Below, piece after piece: positions 40,743 to 50,167 of a DNA stretch of 64,000 nucleotides (positions are counted from its first letter, which is position 1; the number at the start of each line of letters is the position of its first letter). Under the pieces are notes generated by a model, which was given only the letters and a program-made list of their open reading frames with translations, was not told the DNA's origin and did no database searches. The stretch comes from Pseudothermotoga sp. Its GTDB lineage: Bacteria > Thermotogota > Thermotogae > Thermotogales > DSM-5069. The DNA is taken from assembly GCA_025060105.1 (NCBI GenBank), contig JANXCS010000002.1, positions 248,001 to 312,000 of the forward strand, in the 5' to 3' direction. The translations under genes and the position numbers were made by a program.

Positions 40743-42089
40743 TCAAGTTTCCTCCTTTTTCCTAATAACCCATCCTGGTTTCACCACTTGCCTGCATCGC
40801 GCGATGGCTAAACTCCATTCTGGAACATCTTCAGTAATGACAGAGCCAGCTGCAATGAAAGCACCTTTACCGATTTTCAAAGGAGCAATCAAGCAACAGT
40901 TACTACCTACAAAAGCGCCATCATCTATAAATGTGGGATTTTTCCTCTTCCCATCAAAGTTACATGTTATTGTACCTGCTCCCACATTGACGTCTTCTCC
41001 AACAGTGGCGTCACCAAGGTATGCAAGATGTTGAGCCTTGCTCCGAGAACCTATTTTTGAATTTTTCACCTCCACAAAATTACCAATCTTGACACCCGAT
41101 TTCAACACCGTACCTTCCCTCAACCTAGCGAAAGGCCCAACGGACACATCATCTTCAATTGTTGCTCCAACACAATCAGAACTGATTACACGTACTCTGT
41201 TACCAATCAGACAATTCTCAAGTCTCGCCATAGGACCTATAACGCAATCTTCACCAATCTTTGTCTTACCAAGCAGCAGAGTCATTGGATAAAGTATCGT
41301 ATCGCAACCTATTTCAACGTCTGCATCCACGTATGTAGTTTCAGGATCGATGATGGTAACTCCCTGTAACATGAGCCTCTCTAAAATTTCAAACCGTTTT
41401 TTTCTTTGTGCGAAGGCCAGCTGAACTTTGTCGTTTATTCCCATGAACTGTCCCCAATCATCGGACTTGTGAACACCAACTTTGCTCATCATCCCCACCA
41501 CATCAGTGAGGTAATACTCTCCTTTTGCGTTGTTACAATTCACCTTTGGCAGAGCACTCAGCAATTGCTTTCCCTTGAATATGTAAATTCCTGTGTTGAC
41601 TTCCCTTATCATCTTTTCCTCATCAGTTGCATCAGCTTCTTCAACTATTCTCACAAAATTCCCCTTAAGATCCCTAACAATTCTTCCATAACCAGTTGCG
41701 TTCTCCATCACAGTTGAGACGATCGTCACATCATTTTCATCTTCTTTGTGTTGATTTGCAACTTTTCTCAACGTTTCAACCTTTATCAATGGCATATCAC
41801 CGTAGAGTATCAGGACATCATCATCCGGATCAATGAAATCTTTTGCACTCATAACAGCATGTGCGGTGCCAAGTTGCTCTTGTTGAATCCGAACCTCAAT
41901 CTCAGGCGGGAGGATCTCTCTGACTGTATCCGCGGAATATCCTAATACGATGCACACACGCTCACTCATCAATTTTGCGACATCTAAAACCCACAGCAAC
42001 ATGGCCTTTCCACAAATAGGATGCAACACCTTGGGCAATTTTGATTTCATTCTTATTCCTTTTCCGGCTGCCAACACCACAACACGCAC
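40743..42089 (-). CDS. glmU: bifunctional GlmU (GlcN-1-P acetyltransferase / GlcNAc-1-P uridyltransferase)
   Basis: 448 residues. The N-terminal uridyltransferase domain has LAAGKGIRMKSKLPKVLHPI and LYGDMPL; the C-terminal left-handed beta-helix acetyltransferase domain carries hexapeptide repeats, NFVEVKNSKIG and HLAYLGDATVGEDVNVGAG. It makes UDP-GlcNAc for peptidoglycan and glycans. GTG start after GAGGTGGTGAG. Confidence 0.97.
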   Translation of the reverse strand: MRVVVLAAGKGIRMKSKLPKVLHPICGKAMLLWVLDVAKLMSERVCIVLGYSADTVREILPPEIEVRIQQEQLGTAHAVMSAKDFIDPDDDVLILYGDMPLIKVETLRKVANQHKEDENDVTIVSTVMENATGYGRIVRDLKGNFVRIVEEADATDEEKMIREVNTGIYIFKGKQLLSALPKVNCNNAKGEYYLTDVVGMMSKVGVHKSDDWGQFMGINDKVQLAFAQRKKRFEILERLMLQGVTIIDPETTYVDADVEIGCDTILYPMTLLLGKTKIGEDCVIGPMARLENCLIGNRVRVISSDCVGATIEDDVSVGPFARLREGTVLKSGVKIGNFVEVKNSKIGSRSKAQHLAYLGDATVGEDVNVGAGTITCNFDGKRKNPTFIDDGAFVGSNCCLIAPLKIGKGAFIAAGSVITEDVPEWSLAIARCRQVVKPGWVIRKKEET

Positions 42090-42101
42090 TTTCTCACCAC
42101 C

Positions 42102-44303
42102 TCACCAAAGTCTCGGTGGATTGACAAACACTCTCCAACCCACTTTTCCCACCTTGGCCAGAATATTGCTGAGCTTATTGAGTGTCCCTCTAAGATCGCT
42201 CGTCTTTATCAAAAAGTGGTATCTGAATTTACCTTTCAGTTTGAAAATTGGATGTTCAACTGGGCCTAGTAAGGTTTCAGTTTCAAACAAATTCGCACAG
42301 TAGTTCACCATTTCCCACCCAACTTGCGGAAGATCACTTTCGAGAACCACTTGAACCAGATCACAAAAAGGAGGATATCCTAATCCCTTCCTTTTTTCTA
42401 ACTCCAGTATGTAAAATTCTTCTGTATTTGAAGTGAACACAAATCTCAAGAGATCATCTTCTGGATGAAAAGTTTGGATCAATACTTTAGCTTTACCGAA
42501 GTAACTACAAAATTTTCTCAAAAATTGGAACATCCTAAGATTGGTGTTGTAATCTGGCTGAGCGAGTAAACCGTCGTAGTCTAAGACGCAGATCAATCCG
42601 ACCCTGTCTAAACCAATACCTTGAACGACAAGCCTGCTCCCCACGAGTACATCGATATCCCCAGATTGCAGCTTCAGGAATTGTTCTTGAACTTCGAAAG
42701 GATCAAATTCTTCGGCCTCTAACCTTACGATTTTCGCGCTAGGTATGTAATACTTCAAAAGTTTCTCAATTCTCTCAGTCCCAGCCCCCCTAGGGTAGAG
42801 AGCTTTCGCACCACAATTAGGACAAACAGATCGAGCGTCTTCCGTATGCCCACATTGATGACATTTGAAGATGTTCTGAGATTTGTGAAAGCTGAGTGCG
42901 ACGTCACAATTCGGACATTTAAGCAAATGATTACAAACGAAGCATATGACATATGGCGAAAACCCTTTCCTTCGAACTAAAATTACAGCTGCGTGTCCTT
43001 CAGCAAGAGTTTCTCTCAAATTTTTCACTAATTCTTCCGATAAAATTGGTTTATTTCTTTCTACTTCTAGCACTGCAATGTTTGATCTTTGCTCTTCTTT
43101 TTGAGCTTTCAGCCAGACCAAATGTTGTTTCCTATGGAAATCAACCAAGCGAGGTTCACAAGACGAAACGACGAGTGGAATATTTCTAAACCTTGCCTTC
43201 ATTTCAACCATTTCCAATGCGTCGTACACTGGGTCATCGAATTGATAGTAGGCATCGTCCTCACTCTCTTCTACAACTATCAAACCAAGATTCTTGATCG
43301 GAAGAAATGCAGAGATTCTTGTACCAATCACTATTTGAGATTTTCCACTAACTGAATCAATCCAAACCTTAGCCCTTTGAGATTTCGACATACGTGAGTG
43401 ATAAACTTGTACGTTTACATCTAGAAATTTTCTGATTAAACCTGCTACAGCGTAAGCGAGTGAAGAAAGCGGCACCAAGAAGAGCACGGTTTTACTCTCG
43501 CGGATAGTTCTCTCTATCATGTCAACAATTTTATACACACGGTGCTCTATGCTAGAGCCCACCAAAACTGTTTTAGTATTTGCAATTATATCCAAACTTA
43601 CTTTTTGTATTCTGTCATGCTCTATTTTCATCGGTAGAAACTGCGTCAACTCGATCACGCCTTTTTGTTCCAATTGCTTGATTTTTCGAGTGTTAATTCC
43701 AAACAGTTCGATCAATTGCTCAACTGTCGCATAACTATTCATTAAAAGATAACTTATCACTTCGTATTCAATATCATCGTTTGCGCGCGATAATACTTTG
43801 AATCCCCCTTTGAGAACCACGTATGATTTCAACAAACGAGGTTTCGGGATCTTACCACCAAAGATTTTTTTCACCCTTATATAACCTTTGCTCAAGTAGT
43901 TCCTAAAACTCTCCGATCCATACTTGTCGAGGAAATCCTCTAGTGGGAGTGAGTCAAAACCGACCAAAGGCGAGCAAGCTTCAACCACACTCTCTGCATA
44001 ATTGTCAATGAAAGATGGAAAAGCTAAATCGAACAGCAACCCCGGTGGAGAAAAGAATTTCTCTGAGAGCAATCTTATCGATTCAACATCTTCAGGAGGT
44101 ATGAAACTCGTACGGTCCAACCTTTCCAAAACTTTTTTGAGGTTGCGCTCAGCTGTTTTTTCTGAAATCCTTGTCACATAACCTAAAGTTTTCTTGCCGT
44201 GAAAATCGACTACAACTCGTTCACCCAATTCGAGCGGTTCTTCGCTTTTGTAGGAAAAGAGACAACGGAGCGGGATTTTTGAGATGGCCAGATCGTACAC
44301 CAT
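42102..44303 (-). CDS. priA: PriA-like primosomal protein N' with degenerate helicase motifs
   Basis: 733 residues in PriA order: N-terminal DNA-binding domain, winged helix, helicase core, zinc-binding insertion (C454, C457, C463, C466, C481, C484, C494, C497, all eight present), C-terminal domain. The ATPase motifs are lost: where E. coli has GVTGSGKT this protein has GSSIEHRV (residues 249-256); DEEH is replaced by EESE (345-348); the arginine-finger motif GRAGR is replaced by CSYFGKA (about 599-605). So it probably loads the primosome without unwinding DNA, or has another structural role, as proposed for helicase-dead PriA of mycobacteria. Starts at ATG 44303, weak ribosome binding site. 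Confidence 0.9.
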   Translation of the reverse strand: MVYDLAISKIPLRCLFSYKSEEPLELGERVVVDFHGKKTLGYVTRISEKTAERNLKKVLERLDRTSFIPPEDVESIRLLSEKFFSPPGLLFDLAFPSFIDNYAESVVEACSPLVGFDSLPLEDFLDKYGSESFRNYLSKGYIRVKKIFGGKIPKPRLLKSYVVLKGGFKVLSRANDDIEYEVISYLLMNSYATVEQLIELFGINTRKIKQLEQKGVIELTQFLPMKIEHDRIQKVSLDIIANTKTVLVGSSIEHRVYKIVDMIERTIRESKTVLFLVPLSSLAYAVAGLIRKFLDVNVQVYHSRMSKSQRAKVWIDSVSGKSQIVIGTRISAFLPIKNLGLIVVEESEDDAYYQFDDPVYDALEMVEMKARFRNIPLVVSSCEPRLVDFHRKQHLVWLKAQKEEQRSNIAVLEVERNKPILSEELVKNLRETLAEGHAAVILVRRKGFSPYVICFVCNHLLKCPNCDVALSFHKSQNIFKCHQCGHTEDARSVCPNCGAKALYPRGAGTERIEKLLKYYIPSAKIVRLEAEEFDPFEVQEQFLKLQSGDIDVLVGSRLVVQGIGLDRVGLICVLDYDGLLAQPDYNTNLRMFQFLRKFCSYFGKAKVLIQTFHPEDDLLRFVFTSNTEEFYILELEKRKGLGYPPFCDLVQVVLESDLPQVGWEMVNYCANLFETETLLGPVEHPIFKLKGKFRYHFLIKTSDLRGTLNKLSNILAKVGKVGWRVFVNPPRLW

Positions 44304-44316
44304 TGTTCAAAAGTCC

Positions 44317-44532
44317 TCAAGCTTCCTTTGTCCAGATCACTTTCTTGCCGTCCACTATAGATTGTAATTCTTGTGGCACCTTGACCTGACCGGACTTGAA
44401 AATCTCAATGATGAGATCAACAGGAATAGATGTGTCCAACCATATCTCGGACACATCAACGCTGGACATTTCGCGTGCGACCATTTGCATGAGACTTCTT
44501 TCTATGGCTCGTATGTATTTCTCTAGGTCCAT
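44317..44532 (-). CDS. small protein of unknown function
   Basis: 71 residues (MDLEKYIRAIERSL at the N-terminus), predicted largely alpha-helical with a short beta segment near KVPQELQSIVDGKKVIW. I do not recognise it. It has a good start: GGAGGAGTGAAA directly before the ATG at 44532. Located between pyrR (2 nt away) and priA (13 nt), so likely cotranscribed. Confidence 0.75.
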   Translation of the reverse strand: MDLEKYIRAIERSLMQMVAREMSSVDVSEIWLDTSIPVDLIIEIFKSGQVKVPQELQSIVDGKKVIWTKEA

Positions 44533-44534
44533 TT

Positions 44535-45068
44535 TCACTCCTCCAAATGAACTATGTAAACAGCATCTTCTCCGTCGATCTCTTTCAAGCAAACTTTGAC
44601 TCTTTCTCTCGCTTTGGAAGTGGGCAGGTTTTTACCCACAAAATCGGCCCTTATCGGTAATTCTCTATGGCCTCTATCGACCAGAACAGCTAGCTGAACT
44701 TCTTTCGGCCTACCGCGCTTCGAAATAGCATCGAGCGCGGCACGCACAGTTCTACCGGTAAACAAAACATCATCCACCAAGATTAAAACTTTGTCTTTCA
44801 ACTCAAACGGTATTTCGCTCAGGTCCAGATCTCTTTTTCTTTCATCGTCCCTGAATGGACTCACATCGAGTTTTCCAACTAAAACTGGTTTGTTCTCTAT
44901 ATCACGAAGAAAGTTTGCCAATCGCAACGCCAAGTAGACTCCTCTGGTCATGATCCCAAGTAAGGCTACGTTTTCCAAACCGCGATTTCGCTCAAGAATC
45001 TCGTGAGCGATTCTCAACAAAGACCTTCGAATTTCATCCTCACTTAAAACTTTTACTCGCTTCACCAT
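44535..45068 (-). CDS. pyrR: PyrR family pyrimidine regulator / uracil phosphoribosyltransferase
   Basis: 177 residues with the PRPP-binding motif [19 protein letters not shown] and the flexible RNA-binding/UPRTase segments [15 protein letters not shown] and [14 protein letters not shown]. PyrR binds pyr mRNA leaders and causes attenuation when UMP is high; it also has phosphoribosyltransferase activity. No pyr biosynthesis gene lies nearby, so targets would be elsewhere. ATG start overlaps the preceding gene by 7 nt. Confidence 0.95.
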   Translation of the reverse strand: MVKRVKVLSEDEIRRSLLRIAHEILERNRGLENVALLGIMTRGVYLALRLANFLRDIENKPVLVGKLDVSPFRDDERKRDLDLSEIPFELKDKVLILVDDVLFTGRTVRAALDAISKRGRPKEVQLAVLVDRGHRELPIRADFVGKNLPTSKARERVKVCLKEIDGEDAVYIVHLEE

Positions 45069-45907
45069 CTCACGCCTATACGAAAATCAATGTGATAGTC
45101 ATAATTTAGTTCTTTGAAGAAATCCGAACTGTCAACTTTTGAGAATGGATAGAAAAGTGAAAGTTGAATGTTCAAATTCCCCACCTTGAAGGAACCACCA
45201 ATATCAACTGCCAGAACTGAGTCTTTATCCACCGTGTAGAACAAAGGTACAGTCACGTACAGATTTAAAGGCTCTATGCTCAGTTGAGCACCTGGACAGA
45301 CTGTCCAAAGATCATTGAAACCATACATCACGTCCAAAGCGAATTTCATCTGATCGTAATCGAGACAAACACCTGCTCCTACACTTGCTTGATTCACTAA
45401 GTTAGGATTTGAAGACCAAATCCTGAAATTTTTAACCGTTAACCCATACCCTAGAGCACCACCCTCACTGAATTTTCCCTTTGCTCCAAGATCGAGAACC
45501 ACCGAAGTATTAACAACTGCATTTTGAACAACCCTTTCGATACCAAAATTCAAACCTAAAGATCCCAGACCTGCGGTCCCAGCCACTCCATAAATGAACG
45601 ACAACCTCTCCTGGTTGAAATCGCTGAATTCTGCAGATATTGCTACAACACCTGCTAATGTATCAATAGGAGGTTCGATCAAAGCGAAAGTGAAGGATCT
45701 CACATTACGATCTCTAGAGATGCGCAAAGTATTCGAGAGGAGAATTTGTCTCACTTCGTTCTCAACGATTCCAGCAGGATTTGTTCTGAAAGCCCAAGGT
45801 CCAGAAGAAGTGGCAGAACGACCATCTGCAGAAAAATCAACAACGTCGGCAAGACATATCGACATCAAAAGTAGAAGGATCAACACAGTTCCCCCGACGT
45901 TCTTCAT
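45062..45907 (-). CDS. secreted beta-rich protein, candidate outer-membrane (toga) beta-barrel
   Basis: 281 residues beginning with a signal peptide (Lys, hydrophobic [13 protein letters not shown], cleavage about after residue 20). The rest is rich in alternating hydrophobic strands and glycines, and ends in FRIGVRW with a C-terminal aromatic residue, typical of outer-membrane barrels. No named family recognised. The start ATG has an excellent AAGGAGGTGG site and lies 71 nt inside the 3' end of tgt on the same strand. Confidence 0.7.
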   Translation of the reverse strand: MKNVGGTVLILLLLMSICLADVVDFSADGRSATSSGPWAFRTNPAGIVENEVRQILLSNTLRISRDRNVRSFTFALIEPPIDTLAGVVAISAEFSDFNQERLSFIYGVAGTAGLGSLGLNFGIERVVQNAVVNTSVVLDLGAKGKFSEGGALGYGLTVKNFRIWSSNPNLVNQASVGAGVCLDYDQMKFALDVMYGFNDLWTVCPGAQLSIEPLNLYVTVPLFYTVDKDSVLAVDIGGSFKVGNLNIQLSLFYPFSKVDSSDFFKELNYDYHIDFRIGVRW

Positions 45908-47027
45908 AAGTTTTAACCACCTCCTTCCTCATTTCTTCCACTTTACCTTCCTTTATTGATTTTCTCACAAATTCCATGAACTTGAACATGTAGTAAAGGT
46001 TATGGTGTGTCAACAACATTCCGGCTAGAGCTTCTCCTCTGTTCAAAAGATGATGTATGTAAGCTCGCGTATAGTTTTGGCATACTAAACAATCGCATCT
46101 CTCGTCGATCGGTGATAGATCCTTTTTATAACGAGCTGATTTTATGTTCAACCTACCAAGGGAGGTTAAAGCTCCTCCGTGACGAGCCAATCTGGTTGGA
46201 TAAACGCTATCGAACATATCAACTCCCAGTGTGACCAATTCAATTATCGTTTTTGGAGAACCACCGCCCATAAAATATCTCGGTTTCTCCCAAGGCAACT
46301 CCGAAACCGTTACATGCGTAAGTTGGAGAGTTTTTTCAAAAGGTTCTCCCAAGCTTAAACCACCTATCGCAAAACCATCGAATGCTAACTGCGATAAGAA
46401 CTGTGCACTTGCTTTCCTTAAATCCTCGAATGCTCCACCCTGAGCGATTGCAAACAGCATTTGCTGTTCTTTGACGCCATGCTTCAAACACCTCTTCGCC
46501 CATTCATGAGTTCTCCTCATCGCATCTAAGGCTTCTTTATAGCTCGATTCGATGGGTAGACAATGGTCTAGGACCATCACTATATCAGAACCGAGCACCT
46601 TTTGAATTTCCATAGACATTTCTGGTGTCAAGAACAACTTCGAACCATCGTAAGGTGAAACAAACAAAACCCCATCATCACTAATTTTTCTGAACTCCTT
46701 CAAACTGAACAGCTGGAAACCCCCGCTATCTGTAAGGATACCACCGCTCCAAGCCATGAATTCGTGTAAGCCACCATGAAGTTCTATCACTTCTAAACCG
46801 GGTCTTACTGCAACATGGTAAGCATTGGATAGAATGATACCAGCACCGATCTTCTTTAGTTCATCACTCCTCATCAACTTCACATTGGCGTTGGTACCAA
46901 CTGGCATAAAGATCGGTGTTTCAAAGACACCATGTGCGGTAAACAACCTGCCAAGCCGCGCAGAACCATGTTGACAGATTATTTCAAACCTCGATTCCGG
47001 CACGTTGTTTGGCGATCTCTCTGACAT
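45837..47027 (-). CDS. tgt: tRNA-guanine transglycosylase
   Basis: 396 residues replacing guanine-34 by preQ1 in tRNAs with GUN anticodons. Motifs present: MPVGTNANVKL, ILTDSGGFQLFSL (catalytic Asp region), DHCLP, IAQGGAF, GGLSLGEP, MGGGSP and the zinc ligands CDCLVCQNYTRAYIHHLL with a final His. The N-terminus is uncertain: ATG at 47027 has only GAGAG upstream; GTG at 47003 is an alternative closer to the T. maritima start. The tail continues about 14 residues beyond T. maritima TGT into the beta-barrel gene. Overlaps the cyclodeaminase gene by 44 nt if 47027 is right. Confidence 0.93.
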   Translation of the reverse strand: MSERSPNNVPESRFEIICQHGSARLGRLFTAHGVFETPIFMPVGTNANVKLMRSDELKKIGAGIILSNAYHVAVRPGLEVIELHGGLHEFMAWSGGILTDSGGFQLFSLKEFRKISDDGVLFVSPYDGSKLFLTPEMSMEIQKVLGSDIVMVLDHCLPIESSYKEALDAMRRTHEWAKRCLKHGVKEQQMLFAIAQGGAFEDLRKASAQFLSQLAFDGFAIGGLSLGEPFEKTLQLTHVTVSELPWEKPRYFMGGGSPKTIIELVTLGVDMFDSVYPTRLARHGGALTSLGRLNIKSARYKKDLSPIDERCDCLVCQNYTRAYIHHLLNRGEALAGMLLTHHNLYYMFKFMEFVRKSIKEGKVEEMRKEVVKTYEERRGNCVDPSTFDVDMSCRRC

Positions 47028-47622
47028 CTCTCAAAGCCCCTTCTATTTCACCTGTGAGAGTTTTCAGCTCATGCATCATGTCTCTCACGAATGTTTCATC
47101 CTTGATGGATTTGAGGTTAATCAACACATTTGCTTTAGCGGAGCGAAACGCACCAGCAGCCAATTCTGCAGCACTTATGGCATCTGATATTGCATTGACA
47201 TTCCCCCACCGCGCTACGATTTGAGCTGCTTTGATCACATCCCTCGAGTACCTGCATATCTCGTATGGGATATGTGCTGCTCGCTTCAAAGCATCTTGTA
47301 TTGATTTCTTCCGCCTTTCCTTTTCCTCTTCAGTTTCTTTCGGTAATTTGTAAGCTTCCATGACTTCATCGAAAGCCCTCGCATCTGACTCCGAAAGTTC
47401 AATCAACATATGTCTAAGTTCTTCCATCTCTTCCACCACACGTTCCATTTCAGCGTGCCATTCTGCATAATCTTGCCTACTCAAAGTCAGTTGTGCTACC
47501 ATCTCGTTAAGAGCGGCACCAAAACAAGCAACGATGGCACTTACAGCTCCTCCCCCAGGTGTGGGACTCTTGTCGGCCACTTTTTCAACGAAGTCTCTTA
47601 TTTGCATTTTTTCAAAGCTCAT
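46984..47622 (-). CDS. formimidoyltetrahydrofolate cyclodeaminase (FTCD_C family)
   Basis: 212 residues of the all-helical cyclodeaminase family that converts 5-formimino-THF to 5,10-methenyl-THF and ammonia. The signature SPTPGGGAVSAIV is at residues about 18-30, followed by the helical core with LSRQDY and the long acidic/basic helix. Stand-alone cyclodeaminases (FchA) occur in purine-fermenting clostridia. The ATG at 47622 follows GAGGGGGT. Overlaps deoC by 4 nt. Confidence 0.88.
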   Translation of the reverse strand: MSFEKMQIRDFVEKVADKSPTPGGGAVSAIVACFGAALNEMVAQLTLSRQDYAEWHAEMERVVEEMEELRHMLIELSESDARAFDEVMEAYKLPKETEEEKERRKKSIQDALKRAAHIPYEICRYSRDVIKAAQIVARWGNVNAISDAISAAELAAGAFRSAKANVLINLKSIKDETFVRDMMHELKTLTGEIEGALRDVREIAKQRAGIEV

Positions 47623-48359
47623 CTCGAAACCCCCTCTTTCACTATTTGAATGCTCGAGCTGGTCCCAATTCGACTGGCACCAGCCAACAGCATTTGTACA
47701 GCTTGCTGGTAACTCCGAATACCTCCAGATGCTTTTACATTCAACCTTGGTGCACACCACTTCATGAGATGAACATCCTCAACAGTCGCACCGCTTGAAC
47801 CAAAGCCCGTAGAAGTTTTAACGAACTTTGCACCAGCTAGTTCCGCTATCACACACGCAGCTATCTTTTCTTCCAGGTTTAAGTAGCATGTTTCGATTAT
47901 CACTTTCACTGGCTTCCCACGGCTCGACTCAACAACCGATTTGATATCCTCGTAGACATACTTGTAATCTCTCGATTTCAATTTCGAGAGATTGATCACC
48001 ATGTCGATTTCATCAACACCAAGTTCCACAAGTTCCTCCGTTTCCCTCGCTTTGCAATACTGAGTATTCGCACCGAGCGGAAAACCAACCACGCTCACCA
48101 CTTTGACGTTGGAATTTTTCAGTCTATGGATTGCACGTTTTACGTGCACCGGATTAACACAAACTCCGCAGAATCCATATTGAATGGCTTCATCACATAG
48201 TTTGTCTATCTCTTCCTCAGTAGCTGTTGGCCTTAAAAGTGTGTGTTCTATCGCCGAAATTACTTCATTAACAGAAAAATTCCGCGATGGCAATTCGAAT
48301 TTGTAGCTCTTCTGATATTCAATCAATTTTCTTTCAACAAGCTCCTCAATGCTATTCAT
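47619..48359 (-). CDS. deoC: deoxyribose-phosphate aldolase
   Basis: 246 residues cleaving 2-deoxyribose 5-phosphate to glyceraldehyde 3-phosphate and acetaldehyde. The Schiff-base lysine is in KFVKTSTGFG, with the second conserved Lys in NVKASGGIR and the DEIDMVINL strand. The acetaldehyde could be a substrate for dehydrogenases such as the gene at 960-2051, but that link is speculative. ATG at 48359 preceded by GAGGGG. Confidence 0.96.
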   Translation of the reverse strand: MNSIEELVERKLIEYQKSYKFELPSRNFSVNEVISAIEHTLLRPTATEEEIDKLCDEAIQYGFCGVCVNPVHVKRAIHRLKNSNVKVVSVVGFPLGANTQYCKARETEELVELGVDEIDMVINLSKLKSRDYKYVYEDIKSVVESSRGKPVKVIIETCYLNLEEKIAACVIAELAGAKFVKTSTGFGSSGATVEDVHLMKWCAPRLNVKASGGIRSYQQAVQMLLAGASRIGTSSSIQIVKEGVSR

Positions 48360-48370
48360 GTCATATCCCC

Positions 48371-48919
48371 TCACAAACCTAGTTCAGCTCTTATCGATTT
48401 CATCGCTTCGAGAGATATTCCCAAGAACTCTTCCAACGAGAGTCCCATTTCCTCGCACTTCATCATTTGTTGCCTGTTAGCGCCTTTGGCGAAGAGCTTT
48501 TCTTTGAAACGCCGAATCAAAAAGTCCACATCTATGACTTCCAGAGATTTTTCCGGTGTTATTAACGCTGCAGCCACTATAAAACCAGACGTTGGGTCTG
48601 CAACATAAATAGCCTTTTCTAGAAGTGTTTCACGTTCCTTTTTTTCACAGTGTGCTAACACTGCATCCAAAACTTCTTTTGGAATCTCGTAAGATCTCAG
48701 AATCTCGATCGTTTTCAGTCCGTGTAAATCAGGTTTGTCTTTGGTGTAATCGTAGTCTAGATCATGAAGCAAACCTGCCAATCCCCAGAGTTTCTCATCT
48801 TGCGCGAACTTTCGTGCCAAAGCTTTCATGATAGCTTCCACCGCAAGACAATGTTTTATTAGGTTTTTTGTCTTCACATGTTCATATAAAAGCTCCAAAG
48901 CTTTCTCTCTTTCCAACAT
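48371..48919 (-). CDS. HD domain phosphohydrolase
   Basis: 182 residues with HD-domain metal ligands: H in KHCLAVEAIM, HD in LLHDLDYDYTKD, H in LAHCEKK and D in YVADPTSG. Families of this type hydrolyse nucleotides or related phosphoesters; substrate unknown. ATG at 48919 after GGGAGG. Close behind the TPR-like gene (4 nt). Confidence 0.88.
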   Translation of the reverse strand: MLEREKALELLYEHVKTKNLIKHCLAVEAIMKALARKFAQDEKLWGLAGLLHDLDYDYTKDKPDLHGLKTIEILRSYEIPKEVLDAVLAHCEKKERETLLEKAIYVADPTSGFIVAAALITPEKSLEVIDVDFLIRRFKEKLFAKGANRQQMMKCEEMGLSLEEFLGISLEAMKSIRAELGL

Positions 48920-48923
48920 CCGC

Positions 48924-50114
48924 TCAAACCTCCCAAAGACACGTATTTTTGCAGTGTCTTTCTCCGAAGTACAACCTGAGGTACTCAGGATCTTTGAAGA
49001 AAATCCAAGCATCCTGATTTGAAAGCATCTTGAGGAATCGCTCGAGATCTTCTTCGTTAGAAATGATCCTGAAATTTTTAGAAATTCTATGAGACCCGAG
49101 TACATTTCTGATCAAAGGAGGCTTGTCACTCAGCTCGGTCTCCGTGTACAAAACTTCCCCAACATTCGTCATGAAACACTTCATATGCTCAAAAGCTCTA
49201 ACAAAATTTCTATTCAAATTGAAGCTCACAAGTACGAGTCGTGCCAGAGGATCCTTCACGGCAACTTCCTCGAGCAAAGGTTCGTTCACCGTCTCACCTT
49301 GGATGAGTCTCAACGATTCGTTGAGTACTATCATTCTCGGACAATAAGGATAAATTTTTCCTATCGTGCCTCTATACTTTGCAAAAACATATTGTGCGCA
49401 TGCAAAACCCCTCTTTTCCAAGGCTGGTGCCACCTTTGCGAGCTTGTCTTCGGACTCAACCAAAGCAGAGACTATGAGAAGCATAGATTTGTATCCATCT
49501 TTAGATACACAATTGGCGAAAGTTGATGGGTTGAACCGACCGTCTCGATAAGCTTCGAGCAATAATAACGTGTAAGGATCATTCGTCAACTCTGAATAGA
49601 CTTGAAAGAGTTTGCAAGCTTCATTGAACCTCCCAAAAGCTAAGAAAACTTCAGCTGCCGTCAAATAGGCCAATGTCTGTCCTGGATAATTCTTGAGTAA
49701 CTGTATGGTATCTTTGATGACACTCTCGTTGAATGTATAGAGCTCACTCAAAATCTTCAGGGATTCCACATAGATGGAACCAATTCTGCTTGAATCTATC
49801 TTTTCTCTTCTCAGAAATCTGATCAAATTGAGTAGAACATTTCTGTGTGTTTCGTCTTTCACTAAGTGAAGTTTCTTTTGCAGTGACTTTTGAATGATTT
49901 CATCAGGCACCCCGTAAGCAAAATGATTCAAATCGTGAATGGACCAGATTTCTTCGATAGGTAGGTCTATTTCAAGTTCGATCTCGATTCTCGGTTGAAG
50001 ATGCTTCCGTTCTTCGGGCCGGCGCTCACGCAGGAGCCCCTTTTTCTTGAGATCCTTTTCTAATTCATCTTTCAAACGGAGGAGATTCAAAATTCTTTCA
50101 TCATATTCCTGCAA
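48924..50114 (-). CDS. helical repeat (TPR-like) protein of unknown function
   Basis: 396 residues. N-terminal charged coiled-coil-like helix (about 1-45), then predicted helical hairpins, some TPR-like (AYLTAAEVFLAFGRFNEACKLF), and a mixed C-terminal part ending in FKDPEYLRLYF. No membrane segment or signal. Starts at TTG with GGAG upstream. I cannot assign a family. Position among HD, deoC and radC suggests a housekeeping role only. Confidence 0.75.
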   Translation of the reverse strand: MQEYDERILNLLRLKDELEKDLKKKGLLRERRPEERKHLQPRIEIELEIDLPIEEIWSIHDLNHFAYGVPDEIIQKSLQKKLHLVKDETHRNVLLNLIRFLRREKIDSSRIGSIYVESLKILSELYTFNESVIKDTIQLLKNYPGQTLAYLTAAEVFLAFGRFNEACKLFQVYSELTNDPYTLLLLEAYRDGRFNPSTFANCVSKDGYKSMLLIVSALVESEDKLAKVAPALEKRGFACAQYVFAKYRGTIGKIYPYCPRMIVLNESLRLIQGETVNEPLLEEVAVKDPLARLVLVSFNLNRNFVRAFEHMKCFMTNVGEVLYTETELSDKPPLIRNVLGSHRISKNFRIISNEEDLERFLKMLSNQDAWIFFKDPEYLRLYFGERHCKNTCLWEV

Positions 50115-50167
50115 ACTTTCTCACTCCAGGAGAGTAATTTTTTCCTCTTTTGAAATTCTACCACAGC

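Noticed and set aside
47623-47760. N-terminal extension of the cyclodeaminase gene
   Set aside because: It lies within deoC, and SPTPGGG is at the normal distance from the ATG at 47622 with a strong ribosome binding site.
48924-49105. N-terminal extension of the HD-domain gene into the TPR-like gene
   Set aside because: The ATG at 48919 has a good GGGAGG site and the HD domain starts there; the extension is shadow.
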